A DNA stretch of 64,000 bases from Rhodospirillaceae bacterium (GTDB lineage: Bacteria > Pseudomonadota > Alphaproteobacteria > Rhodospirillales > Casp-alpha2). The stretch covers positions 94,095 through 158,094 of the forward strand of contig JAERTE010000117.1 in NCBI GenBank assembly GCA_016845145.1. The letters run 5' to 3'. The position numbers and the translations under genes were made by a program. Below, one piece after another: positions 25,282 through 34,449 of this stretch. The notes below the pieces were generated by a model. It worked only from the letters and a program-made list of their open reading frames with translations. It was not told where the DNA came from and did not search any database. Position 1 is the first letter of the stretch; every line of letters begins with the position of its first letter.

Positions 25282-26490
25282 ATGAGATCACGGACAATGG
25301 CAGTTTCGTTTTCGTTGATGGCGTGTGTTGCTGTTGCGAACGCGGCCCAGGCGCACGGCGTCAAACCGACCGCCGCGCCAAAAGCGGAAGAAAAAGCCGC
25401 AGCATTCAATCCTTGGTCTTTTTTGACAAATCCAGCCGAAGCGGCAGTCCAAATATCCATCGACACCACTGATGGATACCGCTTTATCCGTTCCGATGGC
25501 ATACCTGACCACCAAACGGGAAGCTTCCCAAACCGCGGCAATCCGCACCCGATTACTGAACAAAGCCATAATTTCCGAGTCCCGCTCAATCCAAGCAAGG
25601 CTTCCAGCCCGACCGTACTCGGCCACCAGGATTTCGGCGTGGCATTGAATGGCGTTCCGTTTGATCCGCTGACGGCAGAGTTTTGGAACAGAGACCGATC
25701 ATCCGGGTGGAACGTTGAAGCGATGTCGGGCGCCATGAATTTGGGCCTTGATCGCCATAACGCACACGTCCAGCCGACAGGCGCATACCATTACCACGCG
25801 CTGCCCACCGGCTTGATAGAGCAGTTTCCGTTTCGGGATAAACCGGCCCTCCTTGGATACGCTGCCGACGGTTTTCCAATATATGGTCCTTTCGGTTATA
25901 GCGACCCGAATAATGCAAGCAGCCAAGTTCGAGAGCTGCATGCAAGTTTTCGTATCAAGAACGGCACCCGGTCGTCTGGGCCCGGCGGTGCATACGACGG
26001 CACCTATGTGCAGGACTACGAATACGCCCCCGGCACCGGCGACCTTGATGCCTGCAATGGCCGCGATGGGATTACGCCGGAATTCCCCAACGGCACTTAC
26101 TATTACGTAGTGACCGCCCGCTTCCCCTTTATCCCCCGCTGCTGGACCGGCGAACCAGACCGTAGTTTCGATCGTGTTCCTGGCGCGGGTGGTGGTCCCG
26201 GCAGGCCACGTATGGGGGGTGACGGCACCCTGCCTCACATGCAGGGGCAACCTCGTGGCCCTGGCCCCGCGCGTCCCGCGGCTATGAAACCGCACCAGGG
26301 AGGGTTTGGTGGCAACCGACAAGCAGGACCGCGCCGAGGCCCGCCGGATTTGAATGCCGCCGCGGGCCGTTTGGGTATCTCTGTTGACAAATTACGCCGC
26401 GCGTTGGGCCCACCGCCGCCAAACTTTGAGCGCGCGGCCCGGCAATTGGGAATCAGCGCCGAGGAATTACGCAGCGCCCTGCATCCATAA
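25282..26490 (+). CDS. Exported YHYH-domain protein with C-terminal helical repeats
   Basis: 402 aa from ATG 25282 behind AAGGGGAG; a signal peptide ends near ANAAQA. The YHYH core lies at about residues 150-280 with HVQPTGAYHYHALPTGL, GYAADGFPIYGPFGY and YYVVTARFPFIPRCW. The C-terminal third is Gly/Pro/Arg-rich and closes with two copies of a unit A-x-x-L-G-I-S-x-x-x-L-R-x-A-L (about residues 358-372 and 385-400). YHYH proteins are secreted and of unknown function. It starts 10 bp after the hydrolase gene. Confidence 0.82.
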   Translation: MRSRTMAVSFSLMACVAVANAAQAHGVKPTAAPKAEEKAAAFNPWSFLTNPAEAAVQISIDTTDGYRFIRSDGIPDHQTGSFPNRGNPHPITEQSHNFRVPLNPSKASSPTVLGHQDFGVALNGVPFDPLTAEFWNRDRSSGWNVEAMSGAMNLGLDRHNAHVQPTGAYHYHALPTGLIEQFPFRDKPALLGYAADGFPIYGPFGYSDPNNASSQVRELHASFRIKNGTRSSGPGGAYDGTYVQDYEYAPGTGDLDACNGRDGITPEFPNGTYYYVVTARFPFIPRCWTGEPDRSFDRVPGAGGGPGRPRMGGDGTLPHMQGQPRGPGPARPAAMKPHQGGFGGNRQAGPRRGPPDLNAAAGRLGISVDKLRRALGPPPPNFERAARQLGISAEELRSALHP

Positions 26491-26491
26491 A

Positions 26492-27412
26492 TCAGATCAA
26501 GCTGCCGTCGACCTCGTCGTCATCCTCGTCCGCAGAAAGAGAGCCTGCCGCTACCGCCAGCGCGCCGGCAGGCAGCATTTCAACGCCCGCGCTTTTTAGC
26601 GCCGCCATCACCGCACCGTTGACGGCGTAACGGGCCTGGAAATATTTAGCGCTCGGCACCCAGAAGCGAACGCCGATGACAATGCCGCCGTAGGTGAAAT
26701 CGTGAATGCCCACCAGCGGCGCAGGCCCGTCTTTGAGTTCGGGAAGATTGCCAAGCGCATCACGCACGGTGGCCAGCGCGGCATCAATATCTTGCCCTTC
26801 CCCGACGGATATGCGCGTTTGCACGACGCGGCGTTCATCGGAATTGACGATAACCCGCCCGACGATTTCCTTGTTGGGGATGGTGATGCGCTCGCCGTCC
26901 TCACCCATCAGCAACGTATGACCGAGCGTGATGTCCTCAACCACACCGGAGGTATTGCGGTTGACCGTGATGGTATCGCCAACGGCGAACGGTCGGGCCA
27001 GGATGATCGACAGGCCGGCGCCGTAATTCGATAGCGGCCCCTGGATTGCCATGGTGGCCCCGAACGCCGATGCGCCCGCGAGCGCAATTAGTGGTGCGAT
27101 GGATATGCCGAAGTTCCCCAGCGTAATAATCACCAGGAACACCACGCCGACAATCTTCACGACATTGCCGATAAAACGCGCGAGCGTCTGATCGATTTCC
27201 TTGATTTCCAGAAGACCGGCAACCCGTCGCCCGGCCCAGCCAGCGACTTTCAGGCCGATAAACAGGAAAACCAACGCACCGAAAATCTGGAATCCGTAGG
27301 TGACGCCGAACTCAATCAACGTGTCGACCCACTTCGATACAGTCTCTACCTGATGGGCAAGCTGTTCCTCGACCTGGGCAACCGCTTCGGGTGTCGACGG
27401 CTGTTCGGTCAT
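26492..27412 (-). CDS. MscS-type mechanosensitive channel
   Basis: 306 aa from ATG 27412, which overlaps the upstream stop as ATGA. Three membrane helices come first, then the Gly/Ala-rich pore helix ([21 protein letters not shown], about residue 110-130), the beta domain ([20 protein letters not shown]) and the C-terminal domain ending with an acidic tail. It releases solutes on osmotic downshock. Translationally coupled to the YbjQ-like gene. Confidence 0.9.
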   Translation of the reverse strand: MTEQPSTPEAVAQVEEQLAHQVETVSKWVDTLIEFGVTYGFQIFGALVFLFIGLKVAGWAGRRVAGLLEIKEIDQTLARFIGNVVKIVGVVFLVIITLGNFGISIAPLIALAGASAFGATMAIQGPLSNYGAGLSIILARPFAVGDTITVNRNTSGVVEDITLGHTLLMGEDGERITIPNKEIVGRVIVNSDERRVVQTRISVGEGQDIDAALATVRDALGNLPELKDGPAPLVGIHDFTYGGIVIGVRFWVPSAKYFQARYAVNGAVMAALKSAGVEMLPAGALAVAAGSLSADEDDDEVDGSLI

Positions 27413-27846
27413 GTCTTGCGCACCCTGCACGCCGTGCCACTGACCACCACGAGAAGCATGCTCTTACCGTCACCCGAGATCTCCGAGTAATCGAGATCGA
27501 CCGCGATCACCGCGTTCGCGCCGGCAATCAATGCTTCACGCCTAAGCTCAGTCAGGCTCGTGTACCGTGCGTCGCGCAATACCTTTTGCGAAGCCGAGGA
27601 ACGACCGCCAATGATATCGCGGATACCGGCGAACATATCTCGGAAAATGTTCATGCCGAACACGCATTCAGCGGTCACGATATCTATACGTTCCTCAATT
27701 TCATAACCCGACAACGTGGTTTCGGTGGTGACGATCAACTCCTTGCCCAATTCATCAATCACCTCAACAGGCAGTTCGTCGAACTGCTTGTTGTCGATGA
27801 GCTCCTGGATCTTCTCGTCGCTCTTGCCGAATAAGCCGAAAACCAT
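27409..27846 (-). CDS. YbjQ/UPF0145 family protein
   Basis: 145 aa. The conserved core reads [55 protein letters not shown], all hallmarks of the YbjQ pentamer family. The first about 35 residues are a family-external helical extension. Function is not established. Operon with mscS. Confidence 0.88.
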   Translation of the reverse strand: MVFGLFGKSDEKIQELIDNKQFDELPVEVIDELGKELIVTTETTLSGYEIEERIDIVTAECVFGMNIFRDMFAGIRDIIGGRSSASQKVLRDARYTSLTELRREALIAGANAVIAVDLDYSEISGDGKSMLLVVVSGTACRVRKT

Positions 27847-27986
27847 GTCGCGTCTCCCGTATCTGGGCGTTGGATGATTACTCTGTGAAGCGTAGCTCGC
27901 CGCTCATGAGCGTCAAGGAGAGTCTCCAATATCAGCGTTTCTCAATTGCGGCTTTCCCTGCGGCACCCACCTGCTATACCACGCCA

Positions 27987-29183
27987 ATGCTCTATCATGC
28001 TTATGAACTCACCCATGCGGCGCTGGCGCCCATGAAAGCACTTTGCGAGGTGCAGAAGTCACTGACTGATGCGGGCCTGAACCCCTGGATCGGAACGCCT
28101 GGCGGACGCATGGCCGATGCCGCCGTGCGCTGGTTCGACGGCGTCACCAAACGTTATGGCCGGCCCGAATGGGGCCTTACGGAAACGCCGCCAACCATCG
28201 AAATGAGTGCGACGTTTTGCGATCTGGCGCATTTCGTGACTCCGGGGTGCGAGGAGCGCCCCAAAGTGCTGCTGGTTGCACCGCTCTCGGGCCACTATCC
28301 CACGCTGGTGCGCGGCACCGCCCAAGCATTGCTTGAAGACCACGACGTTTTCGTCACCGATTGGCACGATGCGCGCTTGGTGCCATCGGCCCGTGGTGAG
28401 TTCGGGCTGAGCGATTTCATCGATACCTGCATCCAATTCATGCGGAACCTGGGGCCCGATCTGCATGTCATTGCCGTATGCCAACCGGCAGTGCCGGTGT
28501 TAGCCGCCGTGGCGCACATGGCCATGCTTGATGACCCGAACCAACCCCAATCCATGGTGCTCATGGGCGGCCCCATTGATGCCCGCGTCAATCCGACACC
28601 GGCCAATGAGATGATTCGCGGCCATGATCGCGCATGGTTCGAGCAGAACGTCATCTCACGCGTGCCGGCACCGCATCCAGGCGCCATGCGCCAAGTGTAT
28701 CCGGGCTTCGTGCAGCTTTCGGGATTTTTGTTCAAGAACCTCGATCGCCACATCGACGCGCAGATGAAATACTTCGAGCATTTGGTCGCCGGCGACGGTT
28801 CGTCCGCCGAACAGCATCGCGCTTTCTATGAGGAGTTTCTCGCCGTCATGGACCTGCCGGCGGCATTTTTCCTGGAGACCATCGAGACCGTATTTCAGGA
28901 TTTTTCACTGGCCTTGGGCACCATGACGCACAAAGGCCTGGTGATCGATCCTGGGAAAATCACGAAAACCAGCCTGATGACTGTCGAGGGCGGCAAGGAT
29001 GATATTTGCCCACCCGGCCAGACATTGGCCGCACATGTGCTCTGCACAGGCTTAGCGGACACCATGAAGAGCCACTACCTTCACCCGAAAGTCGGCCACT
29101 ACGGTGTTTTCAACGGCAGCCGCTGGCGCGCTGACATCGCGCCGCGCATCACCGCATTCATCACTGATTCAGCAAAAGCCTAA
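27987..29183 (+). CDS. phaZ: Intracellular polyhydroxyalkanoate depolymerase
   Basis: 398 aa from ATG 27987 (MLYHAYELTHAALAP), the usual beginning of this family; the frame opens further upstream without support. Family blocks: VLLVAPLSGHYPTLVRGT, DVFVTDWHDARLVP, and HVIAVCQPAVPVLAAVA with the nucleophilic Cys in place of Ser, as in Ralstonia-type PhaZ; Asp/His follow late (VEGGKDDICPPGQT, KVGHYGVFNG). It mobilises stored PHB. No other pha gene is in view. It overlaps the end of the convergent dehydrogenase by four bases. Confidence 0.9.
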   Translation: MLYHAYELTHAALAPMKALCEVQKSLTDAGLNPWIGTPGGRMADAAVRWFDGVTKRYGRPEWGLTETPPTIEMSATFCDLAHFVTPGCEERPKVLLVAPLSGHYPTLVRGTAQALLEDHDVFVTDWHDARLVPSARGEFGLSDFIDTCIQFMRNLGPDLHVIAVCQPAVPVLAAVAHMAMLDDPNQPQSMVLMGGPIDARVNPTPANEMIRGHDRAWFEQNVISRVPAPHPGAMRQVYPGFVQLSGFLFKNLDRHIDAQMKYFEHLVAGDGSSAEQHRAFYEEFLAVMDLPAAFFLETIETVFQDFSLALGTMTHKGLVIDPGKITKTSLMTVEGGKDDICPPGQTLAAHVLCTGLADTMKSHYLHPKVGHYGVFNGSRWRADIAPRITAFITDSAKA

Positions 29184-30151
29184 CCAACAATGTTGCTGGG
29201 CTTTCCGGCGACAAAGTTTTCAATATTTTCTATCGCCATATCGGCGAGGCGTTGCATGGCCTGATCACTGGCCCAAGCGACGTGTGGGGTGAGGATGAAG
29301 TTGGGACGCTCGAGCAATTGGTAATATGGGTGCCCAACTGCGGGCGGTTCCTTAGCCAGTACGTCGATGGCGGCACCGGCGATTGTGCCGCGTTCCAAAG
29401 CCTCGACCAAATCCGGTTCGCTGACGATGGCGCCGCGCGCCGTATTGATGAGGATGGCCGAATTCTTCATCCGGGCGAACGCATCTCGGTTAAGCAAGTT
29501 CTCGGTCGCCGGAGTTAGAGGACAATGGACAGTGATAACATCCGACGACGCCATGAACTCATCAAACGCCAGAAACGGCATATCATTTCGCTGCGCATCG
29601 GTGACACCGTCGTGCTCCAGAAACACAGCCTCCAAGCCGAAACCGTTCTCGCCGATTGAAGCAACCGCGCGCCCCAGTTCACCATTTCCGACAATGCCAA
29701 GCCGGGCGCCTTTTAAGTCAGCAATTGGATGCGTGAACAAACAGAACCGCGTGGCCCGAGACCATTCGCCTGCCGCCACATCGCGGCTGAATCCAAGCAA
29801 CGAGCGACGCAATGCCAAGATCAGCATGAAGGTATGTTCCGGCACCGTGTCGACGGCATAGCCGCGCACATTGGAAACCACAATGCCGCGCGCCTTACAG
29901 GCCGCCACATCGATGATATCCGTACCAGTTGCGGATACGGCAACCATCTTCAAATTCGGGCAGGCATCCAGCACGTCTCCGTCCACACGCGCCTTGTTGA
30001 CAATAGCAATGGTTGCCTCCCTAAGCCGTTCAATGACCTGGCCTGGCGCAGTGCTCGGGTATTCGGCCCAAGCGTGCGGAAAATCAGGCCGCCGCATGGT
30101 GATTTGCGGCGGAAAAGACTGTGCGTCCAAGAAAACGATTTTGTGGTCCAT
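29180..30151 (-). CDS. D-isomer-specific 2-hydroxyacid dehydrogenase
   Basis: 323 aa from ATG 30151. NAD-binding loop LGIVGNGELGRAVASIG (about residue 146), the NTARGAIVSEPDLVEAL block with catalytic Arg, and LTPHVAWAS with the catalytic His are present. It reduces a 2-keto acid or oxidises a D-2-hydroxyacid; glycerate- or hydroxypyruvate-type substrates are possible. Divergent from the monooxygenase operon at 30237. Confidence 0.88.
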   Translation of the reverse strand: MDHKIVFLDAQSFPPQITMRRPDFPHAWAEYPSTAPGQVIERLREATIAIVNKARVDGDVLDACPNLKMVAVSATGTDIIDVAACKARGIVVSNVRGYAVDTVPEHTFMLILALRRSLLGFSRDVAAGEWSRATRFCLFTHPIADLKGARLGIVGNGELGRAVASIGENGFGLEAVFLEHDGVTDAQRNDMPFLAFDEFMASSDVITVHCPLTPATENLLNRDAFARMKNSAILINTARGAIVSEPDLVEALERGTIAGAAIDVLAKEPPAVGHPYYQLLERPNFILTPHVAWASDQAMQRLADMAIENIENFVAGKPSNIVG

Positions 30152-30236
30152 GTGGTTTCTGTCATCCCGAATTGATGGTTTAATCAGGGAAACCACGCTG
30201 ATCGATGCGGGTCAACACTTCCGAGGAGCTTTCACT

Positions 30237-30557
30237 ATGATCGCGGTGATATTTGAGGTCGTTCCCGACCCGGACCGAGCCGAGCGGTATTTCGAACTGG
30301 CAGCCGATCTGCGAGCCCAACTCGAGCATATCGACGGGTTTATTTCCATCGAACGCTTTCAGAGCCTTGTGGACGAGGAAAAGTACGTTTCGTTATCGTT
30401 TTGGCGCGACCGCGCCGCGGTCGAAGCTTGGTACGCCGTTGAAGGTCACCGTGCCGCGCAATCGGAAGGCCGTGCGGGCATCTTCAAGGACTATCGCATC
30501 CGCGTCGCTGATGTATTCCGCGACTACGATATGGCCACCGGACGCCCTGCCCCATGA
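30237..30557 (+). CDS. Antibiotic-biosynthesis-monooxygenase (ABM) domain protein
   Basis: 106 aa from ATG 30237 behind GAGGAGC. A single dimeric alpha-beta barrel domain with VIFEVVPDPDRAERYFELAA, DGFISIERFQS and YVSLSFWRDRAAVEAWY, the ABM pattern. Such proteins are cofactor-free oxygenases or simply aromatic-binding barrels. Its stop overlaps the SDR start (ATGA), giving a tight operon ABM-SDR-VOC. Confidence 0.85.
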   Translation: MIAVIFEVVPDPDRAERYFELAADLRAQLEHIDGFISIERFQSLVDEEKYVSLSFWRDRAAVEAWYAVEGHRAAQSEGRAGIFKDYRIRVADVFRDYDMATGRPAP

Positions 30558-31330
30558 CCCCTCCATCTCCACACGCGGAACGGTTCAGCTTGGCCGGTCG
30601 ACGGGCCCTGATCACCGGGGCATCACGTGGTCTCGGCTGGGAGATCGCTAAAGCCATGGCCGAAGCCGGCGCCCGGGTACATATCAACGGCCGCGATGCG
30701 GGTGCCCTGGACAAACGTTGCCGGGGTATGATGGGGGCTGGTTTCGAAGTCTCACCAGCATTGTTCGACGTGACTGACATCGGGGCGGCGGAAACCTGGC
30801 TCGATGCTCAGGCGGAGGCGCCCGATATTTTGGTCAACAATGCGGGGCTCCGGCACCGAAATGCTCTTACAGACATTCCGCCGAGTGCTTTCGCCCAGGT
30901 TATCGATAGCAATCTGAATTCAGCCTACGCCTTGGCACGGAGTGTCGCCATGCGTCTCAAGGACTCCGGGCGCAGCGGCACGATTATCAACATCACCTCT
31001 ATCGCCGGTCCACGAGCACGCCCAGGGGACGCAGCCTATACGGCAGCCAAAGGCGGGCTCGAAGCACTGACACGGTCATTGGCCGTGGAATTGGCGCCCG
31101 ACGGTTTCCGCTGCAACGCCATCGCACCGGGCTATTTTGCCACCGAAGCCAACGCGCCCTGGGTAGAGGATCCCGGCGTGAAGAAATTCGTGGACGCGCG
31201 GATACCGATGAAACGTTGGGGACAGCCTCATGAAATCGCCGGCGCGGCCGTGTTTCTGGCCTCTGATGCGGCGTCTTACATCAACGGTCACACGTTGGTG
31301 ATTGATGCAGGGATGACCATCAACTTCTAA
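30554..31330 (+). CDS. Short-chain dehydrogenase/reductase, classical type
   Basis: 258 aa. TGASRGLG cofactor loop near residue 18, NNAG at 94, catalytic Ser in ITSIAG and YTAAK (about 156-160) all intact, C-terminus INGHTLVIDAGMTINF. Gluconate-5-dehydrogenase-like or 3-oxoacyl reductase-like, substrate open. Coupled to the ABM gene by a four-base overlap. Confidence 0.9.
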   Translation: MTPPSPHAERFSLAGRRALITGASRGLGWEIAKAMAEAGARVHINGRDAGALDKRCRGMMGAGFEVSPALFDVTDIGAAETWLDAQAEAPDILVNNAGLRHRNALTDIPPSAFAQVIDSNLNSAYALARSVAMRLKDSGRSGTIINITSIAGPRARPGDAAYTAAKGGLEALTRSLAVELAPDGFRCNAIAPGYFATEANAPWVEDPGVKKFVDARIPMKRWGQPHEIAGAAVFLASDAASYINGHTLVIDAGMTINF

Positions 31331-31367
31331 GTCCCTATATTGAAAGTGCAGGATCAGGGAGCAACTC

Positions 31368-32003
31368 ATGCAAATCACCGGCATCAATCACCTCGCTTTT
31401 ATCACCGACGACATGATCAAGACCGTTCGCTTCTATCGCGACCTTTTGGGCATGGAGCTACATGCGGGTATCGGACATGACGGCTACCGGCATTATTTTT
31501 TCCGGTGCGGCAACACCCAGGTAGCGTTTTTCGAATACGAAGGCGCGAAACCCATGGAGCGGAAATTTCACGGCTCGCCGACCGAACAGCCTCTGGGTTT
31601 TGATCATGTGGCGTTTACGGTGGACTCGCGCGACACGCTGTTTGCTTTCAAGGATAAACTGGAAGCCGCCGGGTTGGATGTCGCGGGCGCCGTGGACCAC
31701 GGCACCATTTGGTCAATCTATTTCCATGACCCCAACAATATCCCGCTGGAAATTTCTTGGGATATCATGACCGTGACCAAGCCGCCCGCGATCCAGGATG
31801 ACGACCCCATGGCCATTGCCGCCGAAGGCGCCGACGCACAGCCCGGCCATTGGCCCGAAGTGAGCAACCCGACACCGCCCGCGCAAATGACAGCCCATGG
31901 CGGCAACGGCTTGGACATGCGCGAGCGAATCCTCGCCGATGGTTTGGGATACGAGAACGACGACTATGTCGCCATCAAGGATACCGCCGACGCCGCAGAA
32001 TGA
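31368..32003 (+). CDS. VOC-family (glyoxalase/dioxygenase fold) protein with C-terminal extension
   Basis: 211 aa, ATG after GGGAGCAACTC. One VOC pair occupies residues 1-130 (ITGINHLAFITDDM, FDHVAFTVDS, FHDPNNIPLEISWD), with His7, His/Asp and Glu metal-ligand candidates. An acidic, Pro-rich extension of about 70 residues follows. It ends one base before the stop of the convergent zinc dehydrogenase. Third gene of the ABM-SDR operon. Confidence 0.85.
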   Translation: MQITGINHLAFITDDMIKTVRFYRDLLGMELHAGIGHDGYRHYFFRCGNTQVAFFEYEGAKPMERKFHGSPTEQPLGFDHVAFTVDSRDTLFAFKDKLEAAGLDVAGAVDHGTIWSIYFHDPNNIPLEISWDIMTVTKPPAIQDDDPMAIAAEGADAQPGHWPEVSNPTPPAQMTAHGGNGLDMRERILADGLGYENDDYVAIKDTADAAE

Positions 32004-32004
32004 A

Positions 32005-33129
32005 TTAAGGCTTCAAAATCTGGCGCACTACATCGCCGTCAGACAGGCGATCGAAGCCGAGATTGATCTCATCGAGACCGAGGGTACCGCTGCGTAAACG
32101 GTCGACCGGCAGCCGACCCTGACGGTAGTAGTCCAGATACTTCGGCAAATCGTGCGTTGGTGAGCACGACCCCATGTAACTGCCCTGCACGCGCAATTCC
32201 CGCGACACCATCTCGTAGGGTTTGAGGGCGAATTCCGCATCCGCCGGCGCAAGCCCGGCGCTGGTCAAGACACCGCCTGTCCGCAGGCAGGCGTAGGCCG
32301 TCTCCAGTGCTTTCACGGTCCCGGCCATATCGAACGCATACCGCACGCCGCCGTCGGTCAGATCTTTGATTTCCTCAATTGCGGTGGACGCGCCGGCATG
32401 AATGGCATGATCCGCCCCCAGGCTTCGGGCCAACGCCAATTTCTCGTCGTGCACGTCAACGGCGATCAGCGGGTGGGCGCCGGCGATGGCGCCGGCCATG
32501 ACCGCATTGAGGCCAACGCCGCCCAAACCAAATACGGCCACCGATGCGCCTTCCGGCACACCAGCGGTATTGAGCACCGCGCCAACGCCTGTAATCACGG
32601 CACAACCGAACACCGCCGCGTCTTCGAGCGGCACGTCGTCCGGCACCTTGACCACCGAACGCCGGTCGACCACAGCATATTCGGCAAAGCAGGAAATACC
32701 GGCAGCGTGATTGATGTCCGCGCCGTGCAAATGCAAGCGACGCCCACCGGCCACCAGTTCACCCTTGGCTTTGGCGGCAATGGACGATCCGCATAGATTT
32801 GGCCTGCCGCCATGGCAATCGGGGCAGACGCCGCAGCTCATGACGAACACCATGACCACGTGATCGCCGGCTTTGAGATCATCAACACCTGGGCCGATTT
32901 CACGGACAATGCCAGCGGCCTCATGGCCGAGTACCGTTGGAACTGGCCTTGGGCGGATGCCTTCAATGGTGCTGAGATCAGAGTGACAGAGACCGGCAGC
33001 GGCAATCTCAACCAAAACCTCGCCACGCGCTGGGCCGTCAAGGTCGACCTCCTCAATTACGAGAGGTTGCGTTTCGAGATATGGACGCGGCTTACCTTGC
33101 TCGCGCAAAACGGCGGCTTTCATTTTCAT
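32005..33129 (-). CDS. Zinc-dependent alcohol dehydrogenase, paralogue of 36888-38015
   Basis: 374 aa with catalytic zinc ligands GLCHSD and GHEAAG, the structural four-Cys lobe CGVCPDCHGGRPNLC, and Rossmann loop FGLGGVGLNAVMAG near residue 200. Cytoplasmic NAD-linked class III-like ADH. The N-terminal 110 residues line up closely with the second ADH in this window (AAAGLCHSDLS / KAAGVCHSDLS). Either ATG 33129 or the third codon ATG could be the start; no good ribosome site is seen. Confidence 0.9.
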   Translation of the reverse strand: MKMKAAVLREQGKPRPYLETQPLVIEEVDLDGPARGEVLVEIAAAGLCHSDLSTIEGIRPRPVPTVLGHEAAGIVREIGPGVDDLKAGDHVVMVFVMSCGVCPDCHGGRPNLCGSSIAAKAKGELVAGGRRLHLHGADINHAAGISCFAEYAVVDRRSVVKVPDDVPLEDAAVFGCAVITGVGAVLNTAGVPEGASVAVFGLGGVGLNAVMAGAIAGAHPLIAVDVHDEKLALARSLGADHAIHAGASTAIEEIKDLTDGGVRYAFDMAGTVKALETAYACLRTGGVLTSAGLAPADAEFALKPYEMVSRELRVQGSYMGSCSPTHDLPKYLDYYRQGRLPVDRLRSGTLGLDEINLGFDRLSDGDVVRQILKP

Positions 33130-33231
33130 GAGTCAAGAATACGTGAGGAGGATATGTTTGCAAATCTGGATTATGGCGATCATATGTTTGTATGCACGAT
33201 ACTATAAATAAGGCGCGGACGCAGATTGAAA

Positions 33232-34449
33232 ATGGCAAAAGACACCCCGCATCAGTTTGAGCTTTTGCTTAGTATTTTCCGCGACACCGCAGGAGAACTC
33301 GGTGAAGGGCTGCTGCGCGCCATGGTGCGTGGCCTTGGTGAAGTTCTCGATGCAGAGACCACATTTGTCGCACGCGCGCTCGACCATCCAGCAAGCCGAG
33401 TGCAAGTGCTCGCGGCATGGAAAGACGGCAATTTCCGAGATAGCTGGGAATACGATCTCGCCGGCAATCCCTGCTTGCTGACCTACAATGGTGAGCCGAC
33501 CTTCATTCCGTGTGAGATTGGCGAGCAATTCCCAAACAAGAAGGATAGCGGATACGAAAGCTATATCGGCGTCCCGCTAAAAGGGGCCGAAGGCGAGATG
33601 ATCGGGCACATCGCCATATACGCTTCGAAAACTCGCCCATTTGACGACTTCGCGGTTGAACTGGCCCGCATCTGCGGCATCCGTGCCGAATTGGAGATCC
33701 TTCGGTTAATTGACGACCATGCCAAACGCGAGAAAATGAACCGCCTGAGCAAATCCAACCAAGAGCAAGACGATCTACTGGCTTTGGCCGGGCACGAATT
33801 ACGTTCACCGTTGGCGTCTGTCATCTTTACGCTAGATGCCATTCAGACAGGCATCTTTGGTGAGATACCAGAGAACGTAAACGATTATGTCTCAGGCGCA
33901 CTCGGTGCCAGCGAGAAACTCCTCGCCATGACCAACGACATTCTTGATCAACAACGTATTGCCGCGGGTAACGGGTCGGTATCATCAGAACCCGTAGTAC
34001 TCGGCGATTTAATTGCCGATGCAGTTGAACAGCTGCGTGCGCTCGCGGATCAAAACGAAGTCACATTTGATATTCGCGCCGTTGAGGAAAACATCTCCAT
34101 CAATGCCGATCCCATATTGCTCGAACGGTTATTCCGGAATTTGATTTCCAACGCGATCAAGTTCTCCCCTGAAAATGGCAAGATCGAACTTGAGGCAGCT
34201 ACACACGAGGGTGCTATTCGTGTTGCCGTAAAGGATCACGGCCCAGGCATTGCGAAGGAATTGCACGATCATATATTCGAACGTTTTGCCCGCGGTCCGA
34301 CCACAGACGACAAGATAAAGGGTACGGGACTTGGTTTAAGCATCGCACGAACCATTGCCGAAGCGCATGGTGGAAATATCCATGTCGAATCTGAGCTGGG
34401 GGCAGGCAGCAGCTTCGTTGTCTTGTTGCCGAAATCCCTAAGCGCGTAG
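33232..34449 (+). CDS. Soluble GAF-domain sensor histidine kinase (orphan)
   Basis: 405 aa from ATG 33232. No membrane helix. GAF-like sensor at about 10-160; HisKA with phospho-acceptor His in LLALAGHELRSPL (about 188); HATPase with NLISNAIKFSPE (N box), VKDHGPGIAKE (G1), IFERFARG (F) and GTGLGLSIARTIAEAHGG (G2). Input signal unknown. No response regulator is adjacent; two single-domain receivers are at 38329 and 40877. It converges with and overlaps the FAD oxidoreductase by 12 bp. Confidence 0.9.
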   Translation: MAKDTPHQFELLLSIFRDTAGELGEGLLRAMVRGLGEVLDAETTFVARALDHPASRVQVLAAWKDGNFRDSWEYDLAGNPCLLTYNGEPTFIPCEIGEQFPNKKDSGYESYIGVPLKGAEGEMIGHIAIYASKTRPFDDFAVELARICGIRAELEILRLIDDHAKREKMNRLSKSNQEQDDLLALAGHELRSPLASVIFTLDAIQTGIFGEIPENVNDYVSGALGASEKLLAMTNDILDQQRIAAGNGSVSSEPVVLGDLIADAVEQLRALADQNEVTFDIRAVEENISINADPILLERLFRNLISNAIKFSPENGKIELEAATHEGAIRVAVKDHGPGIAKELHDHIFERFARGPTTDDKIKGTGLGLSIARTIAEAHGGNIHVESELGAGSSFVVLLPKSLSA

